This document shows, piece by piece, positions 34,974 through 43,775 of a stretch of 64,000 nt of DNA. The position numbers and the translations under genes were made by a program. The notes below the pieces were generated by a model. That model was not told the DNA's origin. It worked only from the letters and a program-made list of their open reading frames with translations, and ran no database searches. This stretch comes from Chryseobacterium sp. StRB126 (GTDB lineage Bacteria > Bacteroidota > Bacteroidia > Flavobacteriales > Weeksellaceae): NCBI RefSeq assembly GCF_000829375.1, contig NZ_AP014624.1, positions 1,922,001 to 1,986,000 on the forward strand, given 5' to 3'. Within the stretch, counting starts at the first letter, position 1. Every line of letters begins with the position of its first letter.

Positions 34974-35059
34974 TAGCTGTACTATTGAATGACTTTTGAT
35001 TGGAATATTAGCTTTTCCCAGTCAAAAGAAAATTATTTTTAAAAATTATATAATAAGCT

Positions 35060-35067
35060 TATCTTTG
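35060..35067 (+). promoter_or_regulatory. -7 box for hemJ
   Basis: TATCTTTG, exact TAnnTTTG match, ends 17 bases before the ATG. Confidence 0.5.
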
Positions 35068-35084
35068 CTGTTAATTTTTTCTGA

Positions 35085-35636
35085 ATGCTTTATACAATCA
35101 TCAAAGCGCTGCACATCATTTTTATGGTAAGTTATTTTGCGGGAATTTTTTATCTCGTGAGAATCTTTGTTTACTATAAGGATACCGATGAATTTCCTGA
35201 AGAAAAAAAGAAAATTCTGAGGGAGCAGTATACATTTATGGCCAGAAGGCTGTGGAATATTATCACCGTTCCTGCCGGAGTCATCATGGCAGTATGCGGA
35301 CTGGTGATGATCTTTTTAAATCCGGGACTGATGAAAATGGGCTGGTTCCATTTAAAACTCACCTTCCTGATCGGACTTGCCATCTATCATTACTGGTGTT
35401 GGAAAAAAGTACTGAAACTAAAAGAATTAAACGGGAATACTCTGGAAACAGCCAACATCAAACTGAGACAGGCTAATGAAATTGCTACATTCATTTTATT
35501 CCTGGTGGTCTTCACTGTAATCCTGAAATCGATGGTAATTGAATATTGGTGGCAATTAATTGCAGGATTTTTCGTTCTTGTATTTCTGATTATGATGACT
35601 GTAAAACTCGTTAATAAGAATAAAAAAAAGAAATAA
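35085..35636 (+). CDS. hemJ: Protoporphyrinogen oxidase HemJ (CopD-like membrane protein)
   Basis: 183 residues, about five membrane helices. The conserved HemJ segment KALHIIFMVSYFAGIFYLVR at 7-26 includes His10, a proposed heme ligand, and a second conserved stretch is LKLTFLIGLAIYHYWC. HemJ oxidises protoporphyrinogen IX to protoporphyrin IX late in heme synthesis. The gene may run into gldF, which starts 64 bases later with a weak -7 box (TCTCTTTG) in between. Confidence 0.82.
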   Translation: MLYTIIKALHIIFMVSYFAGIFYLVRIFVYYKDTDEFPEEKKKILREQYTFMARRLWNIITVPAGVIMAVCGLVMIFLNPGLMKMGWFHLKLTFLIGLAIYHYWCWKKVLKLKELNGNTLETANIKLRQANEIATFILFLVVFTVILKSMVIEYWWQLIAGFFVLVFLIMMTVKLVNKNKKKK

Positions 35637-35700
35637 TTGTTGAAGTAAAAGAGTAAGTGTACATTACATCTCTTTGCTTTTTACATTTTACTAAAAAACT

Positions 35701-36429
35701 ATGATTGCAATTTTAAAGAAAGAACTTTGGAGTTACTTTGGAAACTGGAGTGCATGGGTAATTATTGCCGCCTTCAGTTTGATAGGGACTCTTTTCCTGT
35801 TCTTTTTCGACAACGATTCCAATATTTTTGAGATCGGGGCAGCCTCGCTGCAGAGCTATTTTGTGTTGGTTCCATGGCTTTTAATGTTCATTATTCCGGC
35901 ACTTTCCATGAAAACTTTTGCTGAAGAGCAACAAACAGGAACACTGAACTGGTTATTTTCACAGCCATTGAAGGTTTCAGAACTTATCGCAGGAAAATTC
36001 CTATCTGTATGGATTGTTGGAGTCCTGTGTCTGATTCCCTCATTAATTTACCTTTATACTGTTTATGTACTGGGAGTTCCGGAAGGGAATATTGATCTTG
36101 GGATGACCTTTGGAAGTTATATCGGACTGATTATTCTAATTGCAGCCTTCTCAGGAATCGGGATTTTAGCCTCTTCATTATCACAGAATCAAATCATGGC
36201 CTATCTGTTAGGTGTTTTCATGTGCTTTATTATGTATTTTGGAATCGAGCAGCTGGCAAGCTATAAACTTCTTGGGGGAGCAGATTTTATCCTTCAGAAT
36301 ATTGGTTTTTACCAGCATTTCCTTGGGTTTACAAGAGGACTTATAGATCTGAAAGATGTTGCCTATTTTATTCTGGTCATCAGTGGGTCATTAGTATTGT
36401 CTAATCATTTTATTAACAAAAAGAAGTAG
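35701..36429 (+). CDS. gldF: Gliding motility ABC transporter permease GldF
   Basis: 242 residues with six membrane helices and the ABC-2 permease pattern: KELWSYFGNWSAW at the N-terminus, MKTFAEEQQTGTLNWLFSQPL and LVPWLLMFIIPALS. Forms the GldAFG transporter with GldG (3 bases downstream) and an ATPase GldA encoded elsewhere. In Flavobacterium johnsoniae it is needed for gliding; many flavobacteria without visible gliding also keep it. Confidence 0.92.
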   Translation: MIAILKKELWSYFGNWSAWVIIAAFSLIGTLFLFFFDNDSNIFEIGAASLQSYFVLVPWLLMFIIPALSMKTFAEEQQTGTLNWLFSQPLKVSELIAGKFLSVWIVGVLCLIPSLIYLYTVYVLGVPEGNIDLGMTFGSYIGLIILIAAFSGIGILASSLSQNQIMAYLLGVFMCFIMYFGIEQLASYKLLGGADFILQNIGFYQHFLGFTRGLIDLKDVAYFILVISGSLVLSNHFINKKK

Positions 36430-36432
36430 ATT

Positions 36433-38103
36433 ATGAAGAAGATCAATGCTAAATCTCCGTTGGGAATTTTCTTATTTGCAATTATCCCTCTGGTTATTAT
36501 TCTTACCTATTCAGGAATAAGACTCGACTTAACAAAAGAAAAAAGATATACCCTTTCTGAAAGCACCATTAAAGTATTGGAATCCGTTAAAAAACCTTTA
36601 ACAGTAGAGGTTTATCTTGAAGGTGATTTTCCGGCAAGCTTTAAACAGCTTCAGGGAGAAACGAAATTCATGTTGGAGGAGTTCAGAAAGATTAATCCAA
36701 AGATTGATTTCAAGTTCATCGATCCTATTAAAACAAAGATGTCTCAGGATACTTTGATGGCAATGGGAATGCAACCCTCAATTCTTCCGGATGTAAAAGA
36801 TGGAAAAATTTCACAAATCACGCTTTTTCCATATGCTGTTATAAAATATGACAAAGACGGAGTTTCTATTCCGTTGGTTGTACAGCAGGCAGGGATTGAT
36901 GCAGATCAACAGCTAACCCGTTCTATTGAAGGTCTTGAATATAATCTGGTTTCAAACATTAAGAATATTGCGGCCAATAAAAGGAAGAAAGTAGGGGTTC
37001 TGGTTAATCAGGATGAATTAAGTCCGGATGAATTCCAGGGATTCATGCAGCTTGCAATGGAAAATTATGATGCAGGGCCTATTATTCCTAAAAATCAGAC
37101 TGAGCTTAGCATAGCGGATATCCCATTATTAAAGCAAATGAGTGCTCTGGTAATTGCAAAACCAAGAAAAGCTTTTACAGACAATGAAAAGGTCATTCTT
37201 GACCAATATATCATGAATGGCGGGAAAACGCTTTGGATGATTGATGCTGTAAATGCAGAAATGGATACCTTGACAAGATCTAAAAAGGTAATGCCTTTCC
37301 CAGTGGATATCAACATGACCGATTTCTTCTTCAATTATGGATTAAGAATCAATAATGCGCTGGTAAAAGATGTAAAGAAATTTGCTTTATTAAGACTGGT
37401 AACAGGGGAAGTAAGTGGAAATCCGCAGTATACAAGTTTACCATGGCCCTATTATCCTCTTGGAATTGCAGAAAACAATAATCCGATCACCAGAAATATC
37501 AACCCTGTAAAATTCGAGTTCCCAACTTCGATTGATACATTGGGGGGAAGAAAGAATATTAAAACAAAAGTTCTTTTTGAATCCAGCGAAAGAACACTGT
37601 TGAAACAGGTACCGAACTATGTTGATCTGAAAGAAATTGCTACAGTAGACAGCCTTGGACAAATGGAAAAACCAAGCACTCCGAAAATTTTTGCAGTAGC
37701 AGTAGAAGGAAAATTTAACTCTGCATATGCTTCAAGGATTGAAAGAAAATCTTATCCTGGCTTTAAAGCTGTAAGTCCTGAAAATAAAATGATCGTAATT
37801 GCAGATGGTGATATTGGGAGAAATAAAGTCATCAAAGGAAAACCACTTCCATTAGGAGTAGATATGCTGACGAATGAACAGTTCGGAAACGAGCAGTTCC
37901 TGAGAAACGCCTTAGATTATCTGTTGGATGATAGTAATCTGATGGAATTGAGAAACAGAAACATTGATGAGAGACTTCTGGACAGACGAAGAATTGAAGA
38001 AGAGAAAACCAATTGGCAATGGCTGAATTTATTGCTTCCATTGGCTATTATTGGTCTTGTCGGAGGATTGTTCTTCTGGCTGAGAAAGAAGAAATTTGGG
38101 TAA
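36433..38103 (+). CDS. gldG: Gliding motility ABC transporter auxiliary protein GldG
   Basis: 556 residues: one N-terminal membrane helix (about 10-28), a large periplasmic ABC-type uncharacterised domain beginning KRYTLSESTIKVLESVKKPL, and a C-terminal membrane helix (about 530-550). The stop of gldF and start of gldG are 3 bases apart, so they are one operon. A clear terminator follows. Confidence 0.92.
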   Translation: MKKINAKSPLGIFLFAIIPLVIILTYSGIRLDLTKEKRYTLSESTIKVLESVKKPLTVEVYLEGDFPASFKQLQGETKFMLEEFRKINPKIDFKFIDPIKTKMSQDTLMAMGMQPSILPDVKDGKISQITLFPYAVIKYDKDGVSIPLVVQQAGIDADQQLTRSIEGLEYNLVSNIKNIAANKRKKVGVLVNQDELSPDEFQGFMQLAMENYDAGPIIPKNQTELSIADIPLLKQMSALVIAKPRKAFTDNEKVILDQYIMNGGKTLWMIDAVNAEMDTLTRSKKVMPFPVDINMTDFFFNYGLRINNALVKDVKKFALLRLVTGEVSGNPQYTSLPWPYYPLGIAENNNPITRNINPVKFEFPTSIDTLGGRKNIKTKVLFESSERTLLKQVPNYVDLKEIATVDSLGQMEKPSTPKIFAVAVEGKFNSAYASRIERKSYPGFKAVSPENKMIVIADGDIGRNKVIKGKPLPLGVDMLTNEQFGNEQFLRNALDYLLDDSNLMELRNRNIDERLLDRRRIEEEKTNWQWLNLLLPLAIIGLVGGLFFWLRKKKFG

Positions 38104-38105
38104 TA

Positions 38106-38135
38106 AAAAAGAGAAGCATTTTGCTTCTCTTTTTT
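38106..38135. terminator. Bidirectional terminator after gldG
   Basis: AAAAAGAGAAGC pairs with GCTTCTCTTTTT around ATTTT; also positioned to end the minus-strand gene remnant at 38145. Confidence 0.85.
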
Positions 38136-38144
38136 ATTTAATGG

Positions 38145-38430
38145 CTATTGTAGTTTATAATTCATAATTCCAAGATCTATATTTTTTCCTTTTTTATTTC
38201 CGTTCCATCCATTCAAAATTCCGTATTCAATAACTTTTCTTACAACTGCCGGTGTGATTTCCATACGTATGTTTTCATTCTCTGTTATGGTTAGATAATC
38301 GAAATGAGCAAATAGTTTTTTCTTTTAAAGTAATAATTAGATTGATAATATCATCATTTCCTGAAGCAAGACAGCTATATTCAATATCATCGATTATGAT
38401 GTTTTTAAACGTTTTTTTGGGAAGGCCCAT
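38145..38430 (-). pseudogene. Small protein gene broken by one extra base in an A-run
   Basis: The minus strand reads MGLPKKTFKNIIIDDIEYSC... for 38 codons up to LKEK and then leaves frame at a run of six A (plus-strand T at about 38316-38321). Dropping one A gives ...LKEKLFAHFDYLTITENEN... continuing without interruption to a stop (MNYKLQ), a 94-residue protein; total length 286 bases is 3 x 95 + 1. I do not recognise the family. The preceding minus-strand bases hold an ORF tail (...MEYIGEISTLIK, stop) ending just before its ATG, possibly a remnant of an upstream gene. A sequencing error is the alternative. Confidence 0.65.
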
Positions 38431-38514
38431 CTTATTTAATTAGAGTTGATATTTCTCCAATATATTCCATAAAAGGTATCATTTCCTTTCTTATCTGAGA
38501 AATTAGTAGTATGA

Positions 38515-39363
38515 TTATTCTTTCTTTAAGCTTAAAAAGTAGTCTTTTTTAAGTTTTTCAGCATGCCTTAATGATGGCAGTCCTATACTTTTCCGGTGTT
38601 TGTTTATGGCTGCAGAATCTATTTCTTTGAGAAAGGTACGCCCCATTCCATAATAGGTGCTTTTACCTAAAGAATGTCCGCCAGCATCAACCATCATAGA
38701 GTAATATAATGGGGGGCAATCCCCTGATTTCACATATTCAAGCACTTTCTTTTCAAAATAAGGATAAGAGCTTTTGGAATCGGCCATATGGCTTAGCAAT
38801 GTAAGCATAGGAAAACTGCCTATTTTCTGTTGGGAAGGGAAACCAAATTTTTCAAATGTCCATTTGAACAGGGCTGCATTTTTTTCTACATTTCTTTTAA
38901 CAATTGCTGTATCAAACGGTCTTCCTAGTTGATCTCTTTTAAAGGCAATATGAAAGGAATCTATTAACTGTTGGTTCAATCCTTTTTTCCAGTCTGCTAT
39001 TTTTTCTTTTACTTCTGTACTGTCAATGTCGTATTTTTTAAATAAGGGTAAGTATTTTTTATATTCCTTATCATAAGGAGCTATCAAAGGAATTAATTTA
39101 TATAAGCTCTTCTTTCCTCCAAAATCCTTTTTATATTGGTCCGAAAGCATAATATAAGTAACATATTCTTCAATTCTTTCCTGGTTTTTAGGTTCAAATT
39201 CTTTAAAAAGATCCCGGTATTGCTGGATGGCCAAATCAGGTTTATTAGCCATTCTGTAAATGCTATCTATTTCATTTATTTTGTTATAATACATAATATA
39301 GTTCTTTTTACAGGACATTAATGTAAAAAGGAAAATTACTGATAGATAGAGAGAATATTTCAT
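38515..39363 (-). CDS. Hypothetical lipoprotein, DUF6624-like C-terminal half
   Basis: 282 residues with a lipoprotein signal (LFTLMSC, Cys18) and a mostly helical mature part. The C-terminal half has a pattern like DUF6624: KFGFPSQQKIG, LLSHMADSKSSYPYF, then MMVDAGGHSLGKSTYYG. Role unknown. It is transcribed toward the broken small gene at 38145 and may once have formed an operon with it. Confidence 0.7.
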   Translation of the reverse strand: MKYSLYLSVIFLFTLMSCKKNYIMYYNKINEIDSIYRMANKPDLAIQQYRDLFKEFEPKNQERIEEYVTYIMLSDQYKKDFGGKKSLYKLIPLIAPYDKEYKKYLPLFKKYDIDSTEVKEKIADWKKGLNQQLIDSFHIAFKRDQLGRPFDTAIVKRNVEKNAALFKWTFEKFGFPSQQKIGSFPMLTLLSHMADSKSSYPYFEKKVLEYVKSGDCPPLYYSMMVDAGGHSLGKSTYYGMGRTFLKEIDSAAINKHRKSIGLPSLRHAEKLKKDYFLSLKKE

Positions 39364-39672
39364 AATATTAAATTAATTAGGAAAACGCTTTAGCGGGTAT
39401 TTTTAAAGTTTTTATAATGGATGTTGATAGAGACTAAAAATATCAAATATTATTCAATTAATTCTAATTAGGTGTGAGAAATTAACAGTGTTTAATTGTT
39501 TATAAATAAGCATGTAGGATGATGGGGGACCGAGTTATGCTTACGTGAAAATACTCAGAATTAAAACACGTATTTGTACGCTATGACGGCGCTTTTATTC
39601 TATCTAATTTTGTCTGGCAGCATAGAAAAACTTATAAGCTTTTGCTAAAAAATATTGCTAAATCACCATATC
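39364..39672. other. Divergent intergenic region with one clear promoter
   Basis: Between the divergent lipoprotein and PI-PLC-domain genes. TAATTTTG at 39605-39612 is an exact -7 box for the PLC gene, 60 bases before its ATG. The stretch 39510-39590 is richer in GC (GATGGGGGACCGAG, CTATGACGGCG) than its surroundings. No gene seen. Confidence 0.5.
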
Positions 39673-41070
39673 ATGCCTACAAAACAACACAACAGATTTC
39701 TTCTCCAAATGATGGAGGGAGTGAGTAATTTAAGAATGGTCATTACAGATCATAGCGTCTCATCAGGGCAGCCCTGGGAAAATACACCGGATATTATTCA
39801 GAAATCCGGGAATACTTGGGAAATTGATGTTCAGGCCGGAAGACACGGCACAGATACCGTTGCTCAATGGTTCAAAAGTAAAATATCTGGCGGTGATGCC
39901 ATAGGATGCAGCTCCAATGATGCCTTGCCAGGTAAGCTTAACTTTGCTTTTACCTGTACCTTATCTTTCGATTATCAGAACAGACGTTGCGAGCTGCGTG
40001 ATATCCAGATCGGGCAGGGGCACAATTCAAAGTCGGAGAATAACTGGTGGATCGGTAGCGGAAATATTAAAAAGATATCGGGAACTTATATTTTAAAAAC
40101 AGACTCGAATACATATTTTAACTGTAATGTTTCAGTATCCGGTGTCAACCAGTTTTATCTCAAATTAAATGGTTCGGAGTGGATGAGTAAACTAGAACAA
40201 AATATATCTCTGAAAGCCTTAAGTATTCCGGGAACACACGATTCAGGAACCTATAAAATTTCTTCAGCATCATTTGGGGCACGATGCCAGAATTATGACA
40301 TTAAGCAACAGTTGGAAAACGGGGTTCGTTTTCTGGATATCAGACTCGTGAATTCATCCAATTCCTCGGACCCGTTAGACCTTTACCACGGAATTATTTC
40401 CTGTGACGTAACTTTCGGTAATGTACTGGATGCCTGCCAGACGTTTTTAAGAGATCACCCGTCGGAAACTGTTTTAATGTCTGTAAACAATGAAAAAAGC
40501 GGACAGGATATCTCTGAGAACTTCATCAAATACCTTAAAAAATACAATACGCTTTATTTTCAGGGAAATACTATCCCTAACTTATATGAAGCAAAAGGAA
40601 AAATACTCTTTTTATATAGATTTGATCTGAATGTGGGAAATTCAGGAATTGATAAAAACAAAGTAGGAGTGAGGTTTGGAACATGGCAGGATAATACAAC
40701 TTTTGAAACAGTGAATATTGTTGGACAAAAATTCTATATTGAAGACAACTACAAAAGCTATGATACCCACAAAAAAGTAAAATATGTTCAGGAAAATCTT
40801 GAACGCGCCATGCAGAAAAATGCTGATAATGATGCTGTTCTGTATGTAAGCTTTAATAGTATTGCTTATGGAGTGGGCCACCATACTCCTTATCAGTATG
40901 CTTGGGGTGGTTCAGGAGTAGATCCGGCAATGAATCCTTGGCTCAAGCAGTATACACAATATTCAGGGAAAAAGCGATTGGGAATAATTCCTTTGGATTT
41001 TTATAACAACGGTGGCGGAAATCCAATTGAAAATGGGTTGGTAGACAATATTATCCAATCCAATCATTGA
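39673..41070 (+). CDS. PI-PLC X-domain protein with a novel N-terminal domain and no signal peptide
   Basis: 465 residues from the ATG at 39673 (a TTG six codons earlier is in frame). The second half (about 165-460) is a phosphatidylinositol-specific phospholipase C domain: His189 in SIPGTHDSG, FLDIR, and His239 in LYHGI are the two catalytic histidines and flanking residues; FLRDHPSETVLMSV is typical. The first 160 residues (DHSVSSGQPW, a run of beta strands, NNWWIGSGNIKKISGTY) match no family I know. Unlike most bacterial PI-PLCs there is no export signal and no T9SS domain, so it is either cytoplasmic or leaves by another route. Downstream genes are on the other strand. Confidence 0.82.
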   Translation: MPTKQHNRFLLQMMEGVSNLRMVITDHSVSSGQPWENTPDIIQKSGNTWEIDVQAGRHGTDTVAQWFKSKISGGDAIGCSSNDALPGKLNFAFTCTLSFDYQNRRCELRDIQIGQGHNSKSENNWWIGSGNIKKISGTYILKTDSNTYFNCNVSVSGVNQFYLKLNGSEWMSKLEQNISLKALSIPGTHDSGTYKISSASFGARCQNYDIKQQLENGVRFLDIRLVNSSNSSDPLDLYHGIISCDVTFGNVLDACQTFLRDHPSETVLMSVNNEKSGQDISENFIKYLKKYNTLYFQGNTIPNLYEAKGKILFLYRFDLNVGNSGIDKNKVGVRFGTWQDNTTFETVNIVGQKFYIEDNYKSYDTHKKVKYVQENLERAMQKNADNDAVLYVSFNSIAYGVGHHTPYQYAWGGSGVDPAMNPWLKQYTQYSGKKRLGIIPLDFYNNGGGNPIENGLVDNIIQSNH

Positions 41071-41100
41071 TTTTTTTGTTTTTATAAAGAAAAGGAGATA

Positions 41101-41138
41101 AAAAAGAGAAACTCTACAGCTTCTCTTTTTATTTTTTT
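41101..41138. terminator. Bidirectional terminator
   Basis: AAAAAGAGAA pairs with TTCTCTTTTT between the convergent PLC and DUF2314 genes; T-run follows on the plus strand. Confidence 0.7.
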
Positions 41139-41167
41139 ATTCTTCTAAGTTTTTATTTCTCGGGTGG

Positions 41168-41986
41168 TTAATGATTTTCCAATACCGGAATAAGATGTGT
41201 CCAATTCAGTTGTTTTGCATAATCCAGTGCTGTTTTTCCAGCTTTAGATTGGATATTTTTATCTGCGCCAGCTTCCAATGCTGCCTTTACGGTAGTTAAA
41301 TTTCCGGCAATGGTTTCTCTATGAAGAAGGGTTTGCCCGTTGTCATCAATTTGTTTGATTTCATCCGGATATTCCTGTAAGAATTTAGTAAAATCATCTT
41401 TCATATTTCTGCTCATCGGATGCTCAATAAGGTTTTCTGGTTCTTCCTTCTGTTGATTAACAACCAGAATATCATTGAAATCCCCAAAATCCAGCTGCCA
41501 GGCATTGTCATGATCTTTTCTTTCCGAAGCAGACATATCTGAACGCATTTTTTGAATAGTGAATCCACCATAAGACTTAGGAAGCGGATCGGCTGATGAA
41601 GAGAATAGTTTAGAAAGGCCCTTAGGCTTCTGTACATTGGGAGTGATAGCGAAAAGCCAGTCGCTGATTTCAGTAAGGGGAATATCAATAAAATCTCCAA
41701 CCTGAACATTCTTTAGTGTATTGGGCTCGTTAATCAGATATCCGGTTATACGGTCACCATCAAAACCAATATCATTAATCCACATGTGCTCAACATTGGG
41801 TTCTCCTGTTTCTGTTTCTTCCGAAAACATTGCTTTTACACATGAAACATTAAGTCCCGGAATAATCCTTCTGTATTCCCAGGATTGTTCACGCCAAAAA
41901 TATTTAAAAGTTTCCTGTGCTTTTTTGTATGCCTCTATCATTTGCGGGTCATTTCCGTCTGCCCAAAAAATAGGATTGTCTTCCAT
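41168..41986 (-). CDS. DUF2314 protein with C-terminal ankyrin repeats
   Basis: 272 residues from the ATG at 41986. I prefer this start to the one at 42097, which would overlap the preceding gene by 67 bases; from 41986 the protein begins MEDNPIFWADGNDPQM, a normal DUF2314 opening. DUF2314 covers about 10-120 (AYKKAQETFKYFWRE, EHMWINDIGFDGDRITGYLINEP, SDWLF). Two ankyrin repeats end the protein (GQTLLHRETIAGNLTTVKAALEAGADKNIQ, GKTALDYAKQL). No signal peptide. Ankyrin/DUF2314 proteins often occur in accessory gene patches; function unknown. Confidence 0.82.
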   Translation of the reverse strand: MEDNPIFWADGNDPQMIEAYKKAQETFKYFWREQSWEYRRIIPGLNVSCVKAMFSEETETGEPNVEHMWINDIGFDGDRITGYLINEPNTLKNVQVGDFIDIPLTEISDWLFAITPNVQKPKGLSKLFSSSADPLPKSYGGFTIQKMRSDMSASERKDHDNAWQLDFGDFNDILVVNQQKEEPENLIEHPMSRNMKDDFTKFLQEYPDEIKQIDDNGQTLLHRETIAGNLTTVKAALEAGADKNIQSKAGKTALDYAKQLNWTHLIPVLENH

Positions 41987-42030
41987 ATAATAAAATAAGT
42001 TGTGTTTGTTTGGTCTATTTTTGAAATATT

Positions 42031-42669
42031 TTAGCTCTGATAAGCCTCTTTCGGAAGCAATGCTGCCGTTTTGTAATAGCTGATATCTGCCGGACATTTT
42101 TCCTGAAGCTCATGAAAAGTTTCATAATCATAATGAGTCCAGTTTTGTTCATTATCAGGATCTGAAGTTTTATCAACAGCCAATTCAAGTGTTCCGTCTT
42201 CTTCATAGCTGCATTCTATAGCGGCATACTTTTCTCCGTTTTTATCCAGGGTATACCAGCATTTTACAGTTCTTTCAAGCTGTGGCTCCTGAGTTTCATT
42301 GTCAATAACCTGTGAACATATAAAATTTTCAGGATCATCTGTTTTAAAAACAGTTTTGGATATCAAAGGAAGATCATCTACAGACAGTGAATACAGTTTA
42401 TTGGTAGTAACAATGAACCCTTCGGCAATTTCCTTTTTTTCGATGTCAAAAAAATCAGATTTTTCTTTCAGGTATTCCAGAACTTCGTCCTCATGGTCTC
42501 CTTCGTGTAAGAAGTAGTTGATGTTGTATATACTTTCTTCGTTGATGAATTCAATCTCTTTCAGTATATCAGAATCACTTTCGTAATAATACAGATGATA
42601 TTCATCTAGCTTTGTAGCTTTGCTTTTGGAGATGACTTCTCCAAAAATGTTTTTGTACACTTTTCTCAT
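42031..42669 (-). CDS. Hypothetical acidic protein
   Basis: 212 residues, strongly acidic, cytoplasmic, no known domain. Visible stretches are YHLYYYESDSDILKEIEF, LPLISKTVFKTDDPENFIC and CWYTLDKNGEKYAAIECSYEEDGTLELAV; the last has the alternating pattern of a beta sheet. It is followed after 44 bases by the DUF2314/ankyrin gene and is probably in one transcript with it. The acidic charge and neighbourhood would fit an immunity-type or regulatory protein, but that is a guess. Confidence 0.7.
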   Translation of the reverse strand: MRKVYKNIFGEVISKSKATKLDEYHLYYYESDSDILKEIEFINEESIYNINYFLHEGDHEDEVLEYLKEKSDFFDIEKKEIAEGFIVTTNKLYSLSVDDLPLISKTVFKTDDPENFICSQVIDNETQEPQLERTVKCWYTLDKNGEKYAAIECSYEEDGTLELAVDKTSDPDNEQNWTHYDYETFHELQEKCPADISYYKTAALLPKEAYQS

Positions 42670-42777
42670 TGTTAATCATGTTTAGTTTCATCTATTAGTT
42701 TAAGTGGTATAGAGCAAAGATAGTTTTCTTTTTTATCTTAACCTAAAGTGTAAAACGGTATTTATTTCGTAATTATT

Positions 42778-43206
42778 TCAGATGTCCTTTATAAAATCCT
42801 CATATTCGTAATAAAATCTTTCAAATCCATCCATCTTTTCAACGAAGAATTCAAAAATTTCCTGCCAGGTATTTTTATTGAAAATTGAAACCCCGTGTTT
42901 TTCCACCCAAATCCGACTGATGACCTTTCCGTTTTCCAGTGTAAAATACTCGTCTTTCTGAAAATCTCCGATAAAATCTTTTAAAATATCTTCCAAAGAC
43001 CATATTTTTTCATAATAAGCATTACGAAAAATATCATCTTTCATTTCGATATCAAGAGAAACCTCTACTTTTTTGTTGTCTGCAGAGAATTTAAATGCCA
43101 TATCCTTGATCTTTGTGTCATACAGGATCCATTTTCTTGGAAAGGATTTCCCAAAAGCTGTCCAAAATTCCTTTTTGAGTTGTTGTGCTTCTTGTTTACT
43201 GAACAT
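42778..43206 (-). CDS. DUF4268 protein
   Basis: 142 residues from the ATG at 43206 (MFSKQEAQQLKKEFWTAFG). The frame is open 30 codons further, but a perfect -7 box (TATGTTTG, 43211-43218) lies directly before 43206, so the longer form would not be transcribed. Conserved features are WILYDTKIKDMAFKF, VSLDIEMKD and IWVEKHGVSIFNKNTWQEIFEFF. Other DUF4268 domains occur alone or joined to nuclease-like modules; no function is established. Divergent from the Rrf2 gene. Confidence 0.82.
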   Translation of the reverse strand: MFSKQEAQQLKKEFWTAFGKSFPRKWILYDTKIKDMAFKFSADNKKVEVSLDIEMKDDIFRNAYYEKIWSLEDILKDFIGDFQKDEYFTLENGKVISRIWVEKHGVSIFNKNTWQEIFEFFVEKMDGFERFYYEYEDFIKDI

Positions 43207-43210
43207 AGCG

Positions 43211-43218
43211 CAAACATA
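43211..43218 (-). promoter_or_regulatory. -7 box for the DUF4268 gene
   Basis: TATGTTTG ends 4 bases before the ATG, so the message would begin at or next to the start codon. Confidence 0.55.
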
Positions 43219-43333
43219 GCGATTAAATAGGAAAAAGGCAAAACTATGAAGGAAGAATAAGCTATAAATCAAAGCCATTAATGAGCTCTTTTGCAATTTT
43301 GTCTTTTAACTTAAACATATTAAACAATTTTCT

Positions 43334-43341
43334 TATTTTTG
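43334..43341 (+). promoter_or_regulatory. -7 box for the Rrf2-family gene
   Basis: TATTTTTG ends 5 bases before the ATG at 43347; again almost no leader. It lies downstream of the ATG at 43281, ruling that start out. Confidence 0.55.
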
Positions 43342-43346
43342 CTGTA

Positions 43347-43754
43347 ATGCTATCAAAAAAATCTCAATATGCGTTTAAGGCACTTTCATATCTTGTAGAA
43401 AAAAGAAATGAAGGGCCGGTTCTTATTTCCGAAATTGCGGAACACAAAAAGATACCCTTAAAGTTTTTAGAAAATATCCTGCTTGAATTGAAAAAAGCAG
43501 AGATCCTTGACAGTAAAAAAGGAAAAGGAGGAGGATACTTCCTGAAGGAAAACCCTGAAAATGTGAAGTTAGCTAAAATTATTCGTCTTGTGAATGGCCC
43601 TATTGCCATGCTTCCGTGTGTGAGTCTTAACTTTTATGAAAAATGTGAAGACTGCAACGAAGATCACTGTGGATTGCATGATGTATTGATAGAGGTTCGT
43701 GATGCTTCACTGAATATTCTTGAGAAGAAAACTTTAATGGATCTGGTCGACTGA
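43347..43754 (+). CDS. Rrf2-family transcriptional regulator
   Basis: 135 residues from MLSKKSQYAFKAL, the standard Rrf2 start. Winged HTH (ISEIAEHKKIPLKFLENILLELKKAEILDSKKGKGGGYFL) and a C-terminal part with four cysteines (Cys at CVSLNFYEKCEDCNEDHCG), of the type that binds an iron-sulfur cluster in IscR/NsrR or, in CymR-like proteins, responds to cysteine metabolites. A 27-bp palindrome just downstream (43776-43802), in front of the TauE operon, is its most likely binding site. Confidence 0.88.
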   Translation: MLSKKSQYAFKALSYLVEKRNEGPVLISEIAEHKKIPLKFLENILLELKKAEILDSKKGKGGGYFLKENPENVKLAKIIRLVNGPIAMLPCVSLNFYEKCEDCNEDHCGLHDVLIEVRDASLNILEKKTLMDLVD

Positions 43755-43775
43755 CCTGATCCTTTTTTTTGAAAT

